DNA of 64,000 nucleotides from RBC074 sp964470555. GTDB taxonomy: Bacteria; Acidobacteriota; Blastocatellia; RBC074. Within the stretch, counting starts at the first letter, position 1; every line of letters begins with the position of its first letter. Below the pieces are notes generated by a model. It was not told the origin of the DNA, ran no database searches, and saw nothing but the letters and a program-made list of their open reading frames with translations. The position numbers were made by a program, and so were the translations under genes. Below, piece after piece: positions 63,618 to 64,000 of this stretch. The stretch lies in NCBI GenBank assembly GCA_964470555.1, contig CAYYDG010000037.1, forward strand, positions 1-64,000. Direction: 5' to 3'.

Positions 63618-63701
63618 AGATTACCTGCACTTGAAAGAAGTCTTGGCACATTGCCGCCGCTCGCAGATTCGCAGTATCCTTGGCCGCAGTGAGGTGAACT
63701 T

Positions 63702-64000
63702 ATGGAAGTGACATTGACGATTCCTGACGATGTGGCCGCTGACATTCGAAACGGTGGTAATGTGTCGTTATCGCGTCGGTTATTGGAATTGGCTGCGATT
63801 CGTGCCTATCAAGCTGATTTGATCACCAGCCGTCAGGTGCAGGAAATGCTTGGTTTCGCCGACCGCGAAGAGCTTTTCGCTTTTTTCAAGGCGAACGACG
63901 TGCGCGATCATCATTTCACGATGGAAGAATTGGAACGCGGCAGAGCGGTCTTGGGCTTGAAAGAGGCGCAGGTACACTTCGCTACAACAGGAGCAGAGAA
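63702..64000 (+). CDS. UPF0175-type antitoxin, partial
   Basis: The first 99 codons of a gene that runs past the window end. MEVTLTIPDDVAADIRNGG, then SRRLLELAAIRAYQADLITSRQVQEMLGF is the UPF0175 helix-turn-helix signature, and FFKANDVRDHHFTMEELERG is the usual next segment. Such antitoxins normally precede a DUF3368 PIN toxin, which should lie just beyond the window. GAGGTGAAC precedes the ATG. Confidence 0.8.
   Translation, partial: MEVTLTIPDDVAADIRNGGNVSLSRRLLELAAIRAYQADLITSRQVQEMLGFADREELFAFFKANDVRDHHFTMEELERGRAVLGLKEAQVHFATTGAE

Overview
This is about 64 kb of bacterial chromosome with GC-rich coding sequence. It most likely comes from an acidobacterium, probably Blastocatellia-like (inference). 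Indicators are three very long Oar-type TonB receptors with an N-terminal carboxypeptidase-regulatory domain, a secreted zincin ending in a Solibacter-type C-terminal domain (TIGR03437-like), many PIN-domain toxin-antitoxin pairs, and dense dispersed palindromic repeats between genes. I see no rRNA, tRNA, insertion sequence, prophage or CRISPR array.

Layout. 0-9 kb: ROK sugar kinase divergent from a nucleoside-symporter-like MFS gene, a lipoprotein, TonB receptor 1, a VapBC-like pair, then trpF and a methyltransferase on the minus strand. 9-16.5 kb (minus strand): a secreted metalloprotease and a complete dTDP-L-rhamnose operon (rfbB, a small membrane gene, rfbA, rfbC, rfbD). 16.7-22.7 kb: a membrane-anchored five-haem cytochrome with TPRs, an ATPase plus TOPRIM-like pair that looks like a defence module, and a DUF3179 protein. 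22.8-34 kb: two more TonB receptors enclosing a reductive-dehalogenase-like Fe-S protein, an MFS carrier and an AhpD-like protein, followed by a double-CMD secreted protein. 34-40.7 kb: pseudouridine synthase, coiled-coil methyltransferase and glycosyltransferase, divergent from tandem CmoB-like methyltransferases. 40.7-41.4 kb: an AT-rich gap. 41.4-51.6 kb: mixed housekeeping and envelope genes, including a PLP decarboxylase, a TatA-like membrane protein, a sodium symporter, a PIN pair and a PIG-L deacetylase. 51.9-57.9 kb: a TIR-STAND-TPR gene, PIN toxin-antitoxin genes and a RecQ helicase. 58-64 kb: PQQ/cytochrome dehydrogenase, an unknown secreted protein, a penicillin acylase and the start of a UPF0175 antitoxin.

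Main discovery candidate: two unrelated genes are interrupted by one in-frame TGA exactly where their families carry a redox cysteine. In the DUF3179 gene (21458-22723) the motif becomes U-x-x-C. In the AhpD-like gene (28249-28815) it becomes C-x-x-U. In each case the frame stays open with family-typical sequence after the TGA, and a hairpin with a G-T-containing small loop lies 15-17 nt downstream, as in bacterial SECIS elements. The simplest reading is that both are selenoproteins, the DUF3179 one possibly of an undescribed family. Conventional gene calling would split or truncate both.

Other highlights are the ATPase/TOPRIM-like pair, the TIR-STAND protein with a compositionally distinct sensor half, a methyltransferase with a hendecad-repeat coiled coil, and several palindromic repeats that have entered gene ends or starts (rfbC C-terminus, the 59.9 kb gene N-terminus, the pseudouridine synthase N-terminus).
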